Assembly (NCBI RefSeq): GCF_001424565.1
Contig: NZ_LMOL01000005.1
Coordinates: 89,894-153,893 of the forward strand
Length of the DNA stretch: 64,000 nt
Reading direction: 5' to 3'
Source: Arthrobacter sp. Leaf141
GTDB taxonomy: Bacteria; Actinomycetota; Actinomycetes; Actinomycetales; Micrococcaceae
Shown here: one piece after another, positions 41,623 through 50,449 of the stretch
How positions within the stretch are numbered: position 1 is the stretch's first letter
How the letters are laid out: each line of letters opens with the position of its first letter
The notes under the pieces: generated by a model
What the model was told of the DNA's origin: nothing
The model's database searches: none
What the model saw: the letters and a program-made list of their open reading frames with translations, nothing else
Made by a program: the position numbers and the translations under genes

Positions 41623-43349
41623 TGAGCGAGCGTGTGAAGGTAAAAAAGAAATCCCCGGCCCCCGTCGCCGCCGCGAAAGCGGACGCGGCGCTGCCAGCCC
41701 TCGGGATCAAAGGTATGCTCCGCTGGGCATGGACCCAGCTGACCAGCATGCGCACGGCGCTGTTCCTGCTGCTGCTCCTGGCTGTTGCCGCGGTGCCGGG
41801 TTCCCTGTTCCCGCAGCGCCCCGCGAACCCCTCGATCGTCGCGCAGTACATCAAGGACAACCCGGACTACGGCAAGGTGCTTGATGCGCTGCAGCTCTAC
41901 GATGTGTATTCCTCCGCGTGGTTCTCGGCGATCTACCTGCTGCTTTTTGTCTCCCTGATCGGCTGCGTGGTGCCCCGCGCCATCGCCCACTTCAAGGCGA
42001 TGCGGTCGCAACCGCCGCGGACCCCCAAACGTCTCTCCCGCCTCCCCGAGTACGGCACCCTGGTGATACCGGCCGACGCCGGGATCCCGGCGTCGGACGC
42101 CATCAACGGCGCCGCCGGGCTGCTCCGGAAGCGCGGCTACCGCGTGGACGTCCGGGACGCGGACGGCGCGCGGCCTTCGATCGGTGCCGAACGCGGCTTC
42201 GCCAAGGAGGTGGGCAACCTCATCTTCCACACCTCGCTGATCGGTGTCCTGGTCTCCGTGGCGCTGGGCGGCCTGTTCGGCTACAGCGGCCAGCGCATCC
42301 TGGTGGAGGGTGACACGTTTGTGAACACGCTGGTGGGCTACGACCAGTTCACCCCCGGCACCAACTTCCAGTCCGGGCAGCTGGAACCGTACTCCATCCA
42401 GCTGAACAAGTTCGACATCACCTTCGACCGGGAATCCCAGGGTAAGTTCGGCCAGCCCATCGACTTTTCGGCGGCTGTCACCACCAAGGAAAACCCGGAC
42501 GCCCCCGCCCGGGACGAGACCCTCAAAGTCAACGACCCCATCACCCTGGGCGGCACCAGCATCTACCTCACCGGTAACGGCTACGCCCCCGTGGTGACCG
42601 TCCGCGACGGTGACGGCAACGTGTCCATGCAGGGCCCGGTGGTGGCCAAGCTCCAGGGCGACAACTACTACTCCTCCGTGGTGATCAAGGTTCCCGACGC
42701 CGCCCCGGACCAGCTGGGCTTTGTGGGCTTCTTCCTGCCCACCGCGTTCATCACTCCGGAAGGCGTCTCCTTCAGCGCCGACCCCGAACTCTTCAACCCG
42801 CAGCTGACGCTGAACTCCTACTACGGGGACCTGGGACTGGACAACGGGGCACCGCAGAACGTCTTCGAACTCGACGTTGAGGACCTCACGCCGCTCAACG
42901 CCCGGAACCTCGACGCCGGCGGCATCACCCTCACCCCCGGCGCCTCCTACACCCTTCCGGACGGTAAGGGCAGCATCAGCTTCGACGGCGTCAAGCGCTA
43001 CATCGGCGTGGACATCCACCACAACCCCGGCCAGGCCTACGCCCTGGCGTTCGCGCTGCTGGCTGTCGCCGGGCTTATCCTGTCCCTCTACATCAACCGG
43101 CGCCGCGTCTGGGTCCGGACCGGGACCCATGAGGACGGCCGGACCATGGTGGAATACGGCCTCCTGGCCCGCGGCGAGGACCACCGGCTGGCCGCCGAAG
43201 CGGCAGCCCTGAAGGGGCTGTTCGCCACCGAATGGCAGCTGGAACCCGAATCCCCGGACGCATCCCAGCAAACTCCCAGCAGCAAGCGCGATAATAACGC
43301 AGGCTCCCCCACCCCAGCAGGCCCCGCCGGGCCCGAAAAGGACCAGTAA
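41622..43349 (+). CDS. resB: Cytochrome c biogenesis protein ResB (Ccs1)
   Basis: A 575-residue system II heme-attachment subunit. It has an N-terminal cytoplasmic part, three membrane helices (about residues 45-65, 97-115 and 205-225), a large extracytoplasmic domain (about 230-480) and a last helix near 495, ending in a basic, disordered tail. With CcsB it forms the cytochrome c synthetase. It starts in the ccdA stop and ends in TAATG with ccsB, so the three genes are one unit. Confidence 0.93.
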   Translation: MSERVKVKKKSPAPVAAAKADAALPALGIKGMLRWAWTQLTSMRTALFLLLLLAVAAVPGSLFPQRPANPSIVAQYIKDNPDYGKVLDALQLYDVYSSAWFSAIYLLLFVSLIGCVVPRAIAHFKAMRSQPPRTPKRLSRLPEYGTLVIPADAGIPASDAINGAAGLLRKRGYRVDVRDADGARPSIGAERGFAKEVGNLIFHTSLIGVLVSVALGGLFGYSGQRILVEGDTFVNTLVGYDQFTPGTNFQSGQLEPYSIQLNKFDITFDRESQGKFGQPIDFSAAVTTKENPDAPARDETLKVNDPITLGGTSIYLTGNGYAPVVTVRDGDGNVSMQGPVVAKLQGDNYYSSVVIKVPDAAPDQLGFVGFFLPTAFITPEGVSFSADPELFNPQLTLNSYYGDLGLDNGAPQNVFELDVEDLTPLNARNLDAGGITLTPGASYTLPDGKGSISFDGVKRYIGVDIHHNPGQAYALAFALLAVAGLILSLYINRRRVWVRTGTHEDGRTMVEYGLLARGEDHRLAAEAAALKGLFATEWQLEPESPDASQQTPSSKRDNNAGSPTPAGPAGPEKDQ

Positions 43350-44437
43350 TGCCGTTCGGAATCAACGAGACCATGGGCCAGTACAGCGAGCTCTTTATGC
43401 TGCTGGCCGCTGGCACCTACACCATCGCGTTCATCGCGTTTGCCTGGGACCTGGCCAAAAGCAGCAAGGCCCTGCGCGCCATCGACCTGAAGGCCGCGCA
43501 GGCCGAGTCGCCCACCAGGGTGCCGGTTGCGGCCGGGGCGGCGCAAGCCGGTTCCCGCTCCGACGCGTCGCATCTGGCCGGGCCTGCGGGCCGGGCCGAA
43601 CGGCCGTCGTCGTCCGCGGCTGCCGGAAACGGCGGTGGGGTCATCACCGCCGACGGCGACATGAAGTACGCCGCCGAGCGCCGCGCCCCCGCGCGTATTG
43701 CCGTGGCCCTGACCGTCCTGGGCGTCCTCATCCACGCCGCCGGCGTCATCACCCGCGCGTTGGGCGCCGGGCGGGTGCCGTGGGGCAACATGTACGAATT
43801 CCTGACCACCGGCGCGTTTGTGGCCGTTGCCGTCTTCCTGCTGGTGCTGATCCGCCGCGACCTGCGGTTCCTGGGAACCTTTGTGGTGGGCCTGGCCATC
43901 ATCATGCTGGTGGCGGCATCCGTTGCCTACTTCACCCCGGTGGGGCACCTGGTGCCGGCCCTGCAGAGCTACTGGCTGATCATCCACGTCTCCATCGCGG
44001 TGCTCTCCTCCGCCCTGTTCACCCTGACGTTCGCCATGTCCGCGCTGCAGCTGGTGCAGTCGCACCGGCAGAAGACCGTGGCTGCCGGCGGCGCGGACAA
44101 GCTGGGCTTCATGCGCCTGGTCCCGTCCGCGCTGAGCCTGGAAAACCTCTCCTACCGCATCAACGCCATCGCTTTCATCGGCTGGACCTTCACGCTGATG
44201 TTCGGTGCCATCTGGGCCGAGAAGGCCTGGGGCCGGTTCTGGGGCTGGGACACCAAGGAAGTCTGGACCTTCGTCATTTGGGTGGTCTACGCCGGCTACC
44301 TGCACGCACGCGCCACCAGGGGCTGGACCGGAACCCGGGCAGCCTGGCTCTCGATCGTTGGCTACCTGTGCGTGGTCTTCAACTTCACCATCGTGAACCA
44401 GTTCTTCAACGGCCTGCACTCCTACTCGGGGCTGTAA
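43349..44437 (+). CDS. ccsB: Cytochrome c biogenesis protein CcsB
   Basis: A 362-residue membrane protein of system II, carrying heme to ResB. The tryptophan-rich WWD-type motif is WGRFWGWDTKEVWTFVIWVVYAGYLHAR (about residues 290-318), and conserved His residues in the surrounding helices are the axial heme ligands. A variable Ala-rich loop (residues about 45-105) separates the first helix from the core. It is coupled to resB by one-base overlap and followed by a strong terminator. Confidence 0.93.
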   Translation: MPFGINETMGQYSELFMLLAAGTYTIAFIAFAWDLAKSSKALRAIDLKAAQAESPTRVPVAAGAAQAGSRSDASHLAGPAGRAERPSSSAAAGNGGGVITADGDMKYAAERRAPARIAVALTVLGVLIHAAGVITRALGAGRVPWGNMYEFLTTGAFVAVAVFLLVLIRRDLRFLGTFVVGLAIIMLVAASVAYFTPVGHLVPALQSYWLIIHVSIAVLSSALFTLTFAMSALQLVQSHRQKTVAAGGADKLGFMRLVPSALSLENLSYRINAIAFIGWTFTLMFGAIWAEKAWGRFWGWDTKEVWTFVIWVVYAGYLHARATRGWTGTRAAWLSIVGYLCVVFNFTIVNQFFNGLHSYSGL

Positions 44438-44471
44438 GGCACCTGCAACGCCCCGGAGGGGGCTGCAAACC

Positions 44472-44516
44472 ACAACGGGCCCTGCCTGGCTGATTCAGCC
44501 GGGCAGGGCCCGTTGT
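44472..44516. terminator. Strong intrinsic terminator
   Basis: A 15-bp perfect stem (ACAACGGGCCCTGCC and its complement) with a loop of about 14 nt that can fold further, between ccsB and the end of the convergent PLDc_N gene. It could serve both. Confidence 0.8.
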
Positions 44517-44555
44517 GTGTTGTCGGTGTTGCGGTGTTGCCGGGGGAGTGGGCTG

Positions 44556-44948
44556 CTACTTCAGCCCGTCTGCGTCGTGTTCGTCGGATTCGTGTTTGTC
44601 CGTGCCGGTGCCCTCTTGCCGGTCCCGGGCTTCAAGGTCGGCCTGCAGTTTCTTCAGCCGCTCCGCCTCAGCCTGGTTGCGCCGGCGGGACTCGAGGTTC
44701 CGCAGGAATTCGGGATCGTCGTCCGGGGCGGTGGGGTGGCGTCGGGCCTGCTGCTGCGGCGGGGTGCCGCGCGGGCGGCCGATCAGCAGCCACAGGATCG
44801 CGCCGACCACGGGCAGGACGATCATCACTACGATCCAGGCCGGTTTGGAGATGCCCCGGGTCTGACGGGCGTCGGTACGGATCACATCCACGAGGCCATA
44901 CACGAAGATGACGAGGACTGCGACGGCCAGAGCCACACGGAAGAGCAT
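44556..44948 (-). CDS. PLDc_N domain membrane protein
   Basis: A 130-residue protein: two membrane helices (about 1-25 and 40-58) with ISKPAWIVVMIVLPVVGAILWLLIGRPRG, the Phospholipase_D-nuclease N-terminal domain pattern, then a charged coiled tail rich in Glu/Arg. It lacks any catalytic domain. Function unknown; found beside cytochrome/menaquinone genes in related bacteria. TAGACT (forward 44956-44961) 7 nt before the ATG suggests a leaderless start. Confidence 0.8.
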   Translation of the reverse strand: MLFRVALAVAVLVIFVYGLVDVIRTDARQTRGISKPAWIVVMIVLPVVGAILWLLIGRPRGTPPQQQARRHPTAPDDDPEFLRNLESRRRNQAEAERLKKLQADLEARDRQEGTGTDKHESDEHDADGLK

Positions 44949-45004
44949 GCCATCAAGTCTATCGTTACCTGCAGGGCAAGGGCCCGGGCGGGAGGCCGCT
45001 AAAC

Positions 45005-45325
45005 TTGACTGTGGCCTTTTTGAAATATTCCCTCATCCGTCTTGCGCTGTTCGTCCCGCTTTTTGTGTTGTTCACGATCCTGCAGTTGGGCGCCCTGATG
45101 TCAGTCATCTGCGCTGCGCTGATTGCGTTCGCCGTCAGCTACCTCTTTTTCCAGAAGCAGCGTGACGCCGCCGCAGCCAACCTGCACCACCGGTTCTCCG
45201 GCAAGGCCAAGCCCATGCGGTCCGCCGGGGAGGTCCAGGACGCCAACGCCGAGGACGCCCTGCTGGACGCCAACCCGGACATCGCCATCAGCAACAACAC
45301 CAAGGACCCCGGGGCCCGCAGCTAG
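45005..45325 (+). CDS. DUF4229 domain membrane protein
   Basis: A 106-residue protein with two membrane helices in the first 50 residues (LIRLALFVPLFVLF and LGALMSVICAALIAFAVSYLFF) and a polar, basic C-terminus, matching DUF4229. Start is uncertain: TTG 45005 has GGAGG 9 nt upstream, while GTG 45011 lies 5 nt after TAAACT (45000-45005) and could be leaderless. Function unknown. Located between the PLDc_N gene and menA, the usual actinobacterial menaquinone neighbourhood. Confidence 0.75.
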   Translation: MTVAFLKYSLIRLALFVPLFVLFTILQLGALMSVICAALIAFAVSYLFFQKQRDAAAANLHHRFSGKAKPMRSAGEVQDANAEDALLDANPDIAISNNTKDPGARS

Positions 45326-45331
45326 CGTTTG

Positions 45332-46213
45332 CTAGAAGCCGTGGCTGAGCACCAGGCCTGCGGCGAACAGCACGCTGTATCCGAGGTTGATCAGGCCGGT
45401 CTGCTTCAGGACCGGGATCAGGCTCTTGCGCTTGCGGCCGTTGATCATCAGCCAGGCGGGCATCAGGCACGCGGGGATCAGCAGCAGGACAATCAGCATC
45501 CACGGGCGGGTCGGGGCCAGGATGACCACCAGCAGGATGGCCACGGCCAGCATCAGGACGTAACTTTCCCGGGCGTGCTTGTCGCCCAGCCGGACGGCCA
45601 GGGTCTTTTTGCCGGCCTGCAAGTCCGTGGGGATGTCCCGGACGTTGTTGGCCATCAGCAGGGCGGTGGCGATCAGGCCGGTTCCCACGGCGCCGATGAT
45701 GGCAGGCAGGTCGATCTGGCCCGCCTGCGTATAGGTGGTGCCCAGCGTGGCCACCAGGCCGAAGAACACAAACACAAACACGTCGCCCAGGCCCATGTAG
45801 CCGTACGGGTTTTTGCCGCCGGTGTAGCCCCAGGCCGCCATGACGCAGCCCAGCCCCACCAGGATCAACCACCAGCTCTGGGTGATGACCACCAGGACCA
45901 GGCCAAACGCCATGGCCACGCCAAAGCACGCGAACGCGGCGAGTTTCACATGGTTCGGCTTGGCGGCCCCTGACCCCACCAGGCGCAGCGGACCCACCCG
46001 GTCATCATCCGTGCCGCGGATGCCGTCCGAGTAGTCATTGGCGAAGTTCACGCCCACCTGCAGCAGCAGCGCCACGAGCGCCGCCAGGATGGCGTTGAAC
46101 AGAAGGAATGAATCCATCCCGTAGGCGGCGGCGGAGCCGATCAGCACCGGCGCAATCGCGGCAGGCAGCGTCCGGAGTCGGGCGCCTTGGATCCATTGAG
46201 CGGCTGTGGCCAC
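45332..46213 (-). CDS. menA: 1,4-dihydroxy-2-naphthoate polyprenyltransferase MenA
   Basis: A 293-residue UbiA-family membrane enzyme attaching the prenyl chain to DHNA, the step before menaquinone methylation. Nine helices are predicted; the Asp-rich prenyl-binding motifs are NFANDYSDGIRGTDDDR (about residues 59-75) and NNVRDIPTDLQAGKKTLAVRLG (about 190-211). Start GTG 46213 has a GAGG site; the longer frame adds 19 unrelated residues. First downstream of menE in the same direction, 70 nt apart. Confidence 0.92.
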   Translation of the reverse strand: MATAAQWIQGARLRTLPAAIAPVLIGSAAAYGMDSFLLFNAILAALVALLLQVGVNFANDYSDGIRGTDDDRVGPLRLVGSGAAKPNHVKLAAFACFGVAMAFGLVLVVITQSWWLILVGLGCVMAAWGYTGGKNPYGYMGLGDVFVFVFFGLVATLGTTYTQAGQIDLPAIIGAVGTGLIATALLMANNVRDIPTDLQAGKKTLAVRLGDKHARESYVLMLAVAILLVVILAPTRPWMLIVLLLIPACLMPAWLMINGRKRKSLIPVLKQTGLINLGYSVLFAAGLVLSHGF

Positions 46214-46285
46214 GGTCAGTACCTCATGTTGGTTCGGGAAAACGGCAGGCCGGCTACGCGGCCGCCGCAATGGTGCAGGTCCACT

Positions 46286-47476
46286 CTACTTTCCCGCGTG
46301 CCGGGCGCTGAGCTCCGCTGTCATGGCCAGCCGGTCAGGTTTGCCGTTGGGGAGCATCAGCAGGTCCGGCGCCACCAGCACGGTTTTGGGGGCGAGGTGC
46401 CCCAGGGCATCGTGCCATTCGGCGGCCAGCCCGGCGGCGGGGTCCCCGCTGCCGCCCTCCGCCCCGGCGAACGCGACGTAGGCCGCCACGGCCTGGCCCC
46501 ATTCCGTGGACGGAACGCCGGCCACAAAAGCCGCGGAGACGCCGTCGTTCTTCTCCAGCTCAGCCTGCACCAGCGCGGCGGAAACCTTAACGCCGCCGGT
46601 GATGATCACATCGTCAGCCCGGCCCAGGACGGTGAGCCGGCCGTCGCCGTCAATGCTGCCCAGGTCGCTGGTCCGGTACCAGCGCACGCCGTCCTCCTCG
46701 AAGAAGGTGCGGGTTTCCTCATCCGGGGCCTCAAGGTAGCCGGCGGTGATGGTGTCGCCGCCCAGCAGGATCCGGCCGTCCTCGGCCACGCGCATGGAGA
46801 CGCCCTCCATCGGGTAGCCGTTGTAGACGCAGCCGCCCGAGGTTTCGGCCGAACCGTACGTGGTGACTACGCGGACCCCGGCCTCCGTGGCGGCTGCCAG
46901 CAGCGACGCCGGCGCGGGCGCACCGCCCAGCAGGATGGCGTTGAAGCGGCGGAGCACGGCGAGGGTCTCGGGGGAGGGGTGGTCCAGCAGCCGGCGCAGC
47001 TGCGTGGGGACCAGGGACGTGAAGCGGATCTTGTCCGTCAGTTCCAGGGCCGCCTGGGTGAAGGCCTCCGGCGTGAACCCGCCGGACATGTCCATCACCC
47101 AGGGCCGGGTGCCGGCGAACAGCGACCTGACCAGCACCTGGATGCCGGCCACGTACTGGACGGGCAGCGCCAACAGCCACTGGCCCTCGCCCTTGAGCGC
47201 CAGCGCCGTGGCCATGGAGGACGCCGCCAGGGATTCCACCGTCAGGATGGTCGCCTTGGGCGTGCCGGTGGATCCGGAGGTGCGGACCACCGCCACGGCG
47301 TCGTCGCAGCCGGGGGTTTCGACGTGTCCCACCACCAGGGCGCCGTCCGCGCCGAGGGAAAGTTCGACGGCGGGACCCTCACCGTGGAGGGCGGCCGCCA
47401 GGGCCTTGAGTGCGGGATCGATGTCCAGGGGCCCGCCGGGGGCTGCCGTGCTGTTCTCTGCACTGTTCATTTGCAT
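46286..47476 (-). CDS. menE: o-succinylbenzoate-CoA ligase MenE
   Basis: A 396-residue adenylate-forming enzyme activating o-succinylbenzoate. The P-loop is VRTSGSTGTPKATILT (about residues 64-79), with the A5 region TTYGSAETSGGCVYNG and the A8 hinge YRTSDLGSIDGDGRLTVLGRADDVIITGG. It is short for the ANL family because the N-terminal subdomain is reduced, as usual for actinobacterial MenE. Its stop is 72 nt before menA; it starts just after the end of menB on the minus strand, so menB-menE-menA is likely one operon. Confidence 0.88.
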   Translation of the reverse strand: MQMNSAENSTAAPGGPLDIDPALKALAAALHGEGPAVELSLGADGALVVGHVETPGCDDAVAVVRTSGSTGTPKATILTVESLAASSMATALALKGEGQWLLALPVQYVAGIQVLVRSLFAGTRPWVMDMSGGFTPEAFTQAALELTDKIRFTSLVPTQLRRLLDHPSPETLAVLRRFNAILLGGAPAPASLLAAATEAGVRVVTTYGSAETSGGCVYNGYPMEGVSMRVAEDGRILLGGDTITAGYLEAPDEETRTFFEEDGVRWYRTSDLGSIDGDGRLTVLGRADDVIITGGVKVSAALVQAELEKNDGVSAAFVAGVPSTEWGQAVAAYVAFAGAEGGSGDPAAGLAAEWHDALGHLAPKTVLVAPDLLMLPNGKPDRLAMTAELSARHAGK

Positions 47477-47484
47477 TGCCTGCC

Positions 47485-48438
47485 TTAGAAGTAGTGCGGG
47501 AAGTTGGACCAGTCGGGGTCGCGTTTTTGCAGGAAGGCTTCCTTGCCCTCCACCGCCTCATCCGTCATGTAGGCCAGCCGGGTGGCTTCGCCGGCGAACA
47601 CCTGCTGCCCGGCCAGGCCGTCGTCGGCCAGGTTGAACGCGAATTTGAGCATCCTGATGGCCTGCGGGGACTGCCGGGCGATGTCCGCCGCGTACTCCAG
47701 GGCCACTTCCTCGAGCCGTTCATGGTCCACTGCTTCGTTGACGGCACCCATCCGGACCATGTCCTCCGCGGAATATTCGCGGGCCAGGAAGAAGATTTCC
47801 CGGGCCGCCTTCTGGCCGATCTGGCGGGCCAGCAGCGCCGAGCCGTAACCGGCGTCGAAACTGCCCACAGTGGCGTCCGTCTGCTTGAACTTTCCGTGCT
47901 GGCGGGACGCGATGGTGAGGTCAGCCACCACGTGCAGGGAGTGGCCGCCGCCGGCCGCCCAGCCGTTGACCACGGCGATCACCACTTTGGGCATGGTGCG
48001 GATCAGGCGCTGGACCTCCAGGATGTGGAGCCGGCCCGCGCGGGCGGGGTCGATGCTTTCCTGGGTCTCGCCGTCCGCGTAGCGGTAGCCGTCCCGGCCG
48101 CGGATCCGCTGGTCCCCACCGGAGCAGAACGAGTGCCCGCCGTCCTTGGGCGAGGGGCCGTTGCCGGTGAGCAGGACGGTGGCCACGTCCGGGCTCATCC
48201 GGGCGTGGTCCATGGCGCGGTAAAGCTCGTCCACGGTGCCGGGCCGGAAGGCGTTCCGGACCTCGGGCCGGTTGAACGCGATCCGGACTGCGGGCAGGTC
48301 CCGGACCCATCCGCCGTCAGCATCCCGCTCCACCTGGCGGTGGTAGGTCATGTCCTGGAAGTCGTCGAATCCGGACACAACCCGCCAGCGGGTGGGGTCG
48401 AAGACGTCGGACACCGGTGCGGGGATTTGATTGCTCAC
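47485..48438 (-). CDS. menB: 1,4-dihydroxy-2-naphthoyl-CoA synthase MenB
   Basis: A 317-residue crotonase-fold enzyme closing the naphthoquinone ring. Motifs: RIAFNRPEVRNAFRPGTVDEL, CSGGDQRIRG in the DAGP-like loop, NGWAAGGGHSLHVVADLTIAS with the oxyanion hole, and the family-specific FDAGYGSALLARQIGQKAAREIFFL. GTG start 48438 lies 6 nt after TAGACT (forward 48445-48450), so it appears to head the operon from a leaderless start. Confidence 0.93.
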   Translation of the reverse strand: MSNQIPAPVSDVFDPTRWRVVSGFDDFQDMTYHRQVERDADGGWVRDLPAVRIAFNRPEVRNAFRPGTVDELYRAMDHARMSPDVATVLLTGNGPSPKDGGHSFCSGGDQRIRGRDGYRYADGETQESIDPARAGRLHILEVQRLIRTMPKVVIAVVNGWAAGGGHSLHVVADLTIASRQHGKFKQTDATVGSFDAGYGSALLARQIGQKAAREIFFLAREYSAEDMVRMGAVNEAVDHERLEEVALEYAADIARQSPQAIRMLKFAFNLADDGLAGQQVFAGEATRLAYMTDEAVEGKEAFLQKRDPDWSNFPHYF

Positions 48439-48460
48439 CGTGCAAGTCTAGTAATTGGCC

Positions 48461-48901
48461 TCAGCTGATGCAGAACTCGTTGCCTTCAGGGTCCGCCATG
48501 GTGTGCCAGGAGTGCGGGCCCTGGCTGGCGGTCCACAGGAACGTGGCGCCCCTGGTTTCGAGCTCACTGCGCACCTCGTCCTTGTCCCGGCCTGCCAAGT
48601 TCAGGTCCCAGTGCACCCGGTTTTTGCCGGTCTTTTCCTCCAGTCCGATCTGGAAGAGCAGCCGACGGGTGGGGGCCTTGGACGCTATCTCCTCCGGCGG
48701 GCGGATGGCGGCGCCGTCCTTCCACACCAGGTTTCCGCGGTGCGTGATGGTCTGGTCCCCGGTGGCGAACCCCTGCTCGATCATGGACCGGATGAAGGCT
48801 GCGTCCTGCGGTTCCACCGCCCACTGCAGGGTTTCGGCCCACCAGTCGGCCAGCTGGTGGGGGTTCCGGCAATCAATGACAATCTGGATATTCAGTCCCA
48901 T
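48461..48901 (-). CDS. VOC family protein (glyoxalase-like)
   Basis: A 146-residue vicinal-oxygen-chelate protein with two betaalphabetabetabeta units: IQIVIDCRNPHQLADWWAETL in the first and HWDLNLAGRDKDEVRSELETRGATFLW in the second, ending HTMADPEGNEFC. Metal ligands in this branch are often incomplete; I see His near residue 97 and Glu near the C-terminus. Substrate unknown. A -10-like TACCTT (forward 48908-48913) lies 6 nt before the ATG. It is 22 nt upstream of menB, same strand, so may share transcription. Confidence 0.82.
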   Translation of the reverse strand: MGLNIQIVIDCRNPHQLADWWAETLQWAVEPQDAAFIRSMIEQGFATGDQTITHRGNLVWKDGAAIRPPEEIASKAPTRRLLFQIGLEEKTGKNRVHWDLNLAGRDKDEVRSELETRGATFLWTASQGPHSWHTMADPEGNEFCIS

Positions 48902-49036
48902 CCAACCAAGGTACGGTGGCAGGTGCTCCGGTGGAAGGTTGCGCTTGCGTGCCAGGTTCGGATCGGGGTGGCATGCGGCTGCGGGGAAGCGCTGCCAGGC
49001 CTTGCGGGAAAACGCCTATAACGTTGGAAAGTACTC

Positions 49037-49056
49037 TTGACAATATGTCATGACAT
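49037..49056. promoter_or_regulatory. TTGACA box with an ATGTCATGACAT palindrome
   Basis: TTGACA (49037-49042) is followed at once by the 12-bp perfect palindrome ATGTCATGACAT (49045-49056), in the position of a repressor site within the promoter of the third ABC operon. The palindrome is GntR-like in form; no regulator gene is adjacent. The -10 is not clear. GGAAAACGCC at 49007-49016 recalls the GGAAAACGCT of the 4670 operator. Confidence 0.45.
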
Positions 49057-49172
49057 GGGTCACAGTTTACCAGGAAAGGCTTTTCCCCCGGCGGTGTTGC
49101 CGGTGGCGGACAAGCCTCCAGCCAAGGGCTACGAGCTGGCCCAGGAGCATTAGCGAGAGACAGGACAAGGCA

Positions 49173-50444
49173 TTGTCAGAGAAGACAAGAATCTCCAGCA
49201 TCACCCGCCGGCAGTTCGGCATGACGGCACTAGGACTCTCAGCCCTGGCAGCGGGCCTCTCGGCCTGCGGCAGTGGCGGCGGCTCCACTGACGGCGGCGC
49301 CAAGACCCTTCAGCTGGTCCTCTCCGGCGACACCAACCAGGGCGGCGCGTTCGCAGCCGCCGCGGCCAAGTACAAGGAAGCCACCGGCATCACCATCGAA
49401 GTGGTGGACGTCCCCACCGCGGACATCACCACCAAGCTCAAAAACGCGGCCACGGCCAACGACCTGCCGGCCCTGGCGCGGGTCACCAGCGTCGACCCGC
49501 TCTGGGTCAACCAGCTCCAGGACCTCACGGACATCGCCAAGTCCCACGGCATCAGCGAAAACTTCCTGCAGGAATCCCCGGACGGCATCATCCCCGCCAT
49601 CCCGTCCGACCTCACGGCCGTGGGCCTGTTCGTCAACAAGAGCCTGTTCGAAAAGGCCGGCGTGGCGTTCCCCACCGAGATCGACAAAGCCTGGACCTGG
49701 GATGAGTTCATCGCGGCAGTCACCGAAGTGCGCGAGAAGGCCGGCGCCAAGTACGGCGTGGTGATGGACCGCTCCGGCCACCGCCTGCGCGCCATGATGT
49801 ACGAGTTCGGCAGCACCGCCTTCGCCAAGGAGGGCGACAAGTACGCTGCGGACGACAAAGCCGTGGAAACCCTTGAGTACTTTGCCAAGATCAACGACGA
49901 CAAAACCATGCCCAAGTCGGTCTGGCTCAGCGGCGAGGACGGCAACGCGATGTTCAAGTCCGGCCAGGTGGCCGCGTACTACTCCGGCAGCTGGCAGGTT
50001 GCGGACTTCAACAAAAACATCAAGGACTTCGAGTGGATGTCGGTGCCGCTGCCCAAGCAGCCGGTCAACGCCACCAACCTCGGCGGCGGCTTTATGGTCG
50101 CCTTCAAGGACACCGGTGCCGATGAGGAAGCCAAGAAGTTCATCGACTGGTTCTACGACGACGCCAACTACACCGAGTTCGCACAGCTGGGCGGCTACAT
50201 CCCGGCCAAGGACCTCAAAGTGGAGTACCAGTTCCAGCAGCCGTCCTTCGACCTGTACCAGAAGCAGATCGCGGAGAACGATGCCAAGGGCGACAACGCC
50301 ATCAAGCGTGTGGTCATGGAAGCCTACGCCGAGGCCCCGTTCTCGGGTGACCCGCTGCGTGAAGAGACTGTCAAGATGCTTTCCGGCAGCCAGGACGCCA
50401 AAACCACGGTGGAGAACATCGTGAAGCTCTACAACGGCGCCTGA
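49173..50444 (+). CDS. ABC sugar importer, solute-binding lipoprotein
   Basis: A 423-residue family-1 sugar-binding lipoprotein. The N-terminus has a Tat-like TRRQFGM and a lipobox LSAC (C32); the mature part starts with a Gly/Ser linker, and its core has GDTNQGGAFAAAAAKYKEATGI. TTG 49173 follows AAGG; the longer frame has no signal-like start. Operon with two permeases and the toroid-lyase-like gene at 52356. The ligand is unknown; the associated enzyme suggests an acidic oligosaccharide (inference). Confidence 0.87.
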   Translation: MSEKTRISSITRRQFGMTALGLSALAAGLSACGSGGGSTDGGAKTLQLVLSGDTNQGGAFAAAAAKYKEATGITIEVVDVPTADITTKLKNAATANDLPALARVTSVDPLWVNQLQDLTDIAKSHGISENFLQESPDGIIPAIPSDLTAVGLFVNKSLFEKAGVAFPTEIDKAWTWDEFIAAVTEVREKAGAKYGVVMDRSGHRLRAMMYEFGSTAFAKEGDKYAADDKAVETLEYFAKINDDKTMPKSVWLSGEDGNAMFKSGQVAAYYSGSWQVADFNKNIKDFEWMSVPLPKQPVNATNLGGGFMVAFKDTGADEEAKKFIDWFYDDANYTEFAQLGGYIPAKDLKVEYQFQQPSFDLYQKQIAENDAKGDNAIKRVVMEAYAEAPFSGDPLREETVKMLSGSQDAKTTVENIVKLYNGA

Positions 50445-50449
50445 GTTCC

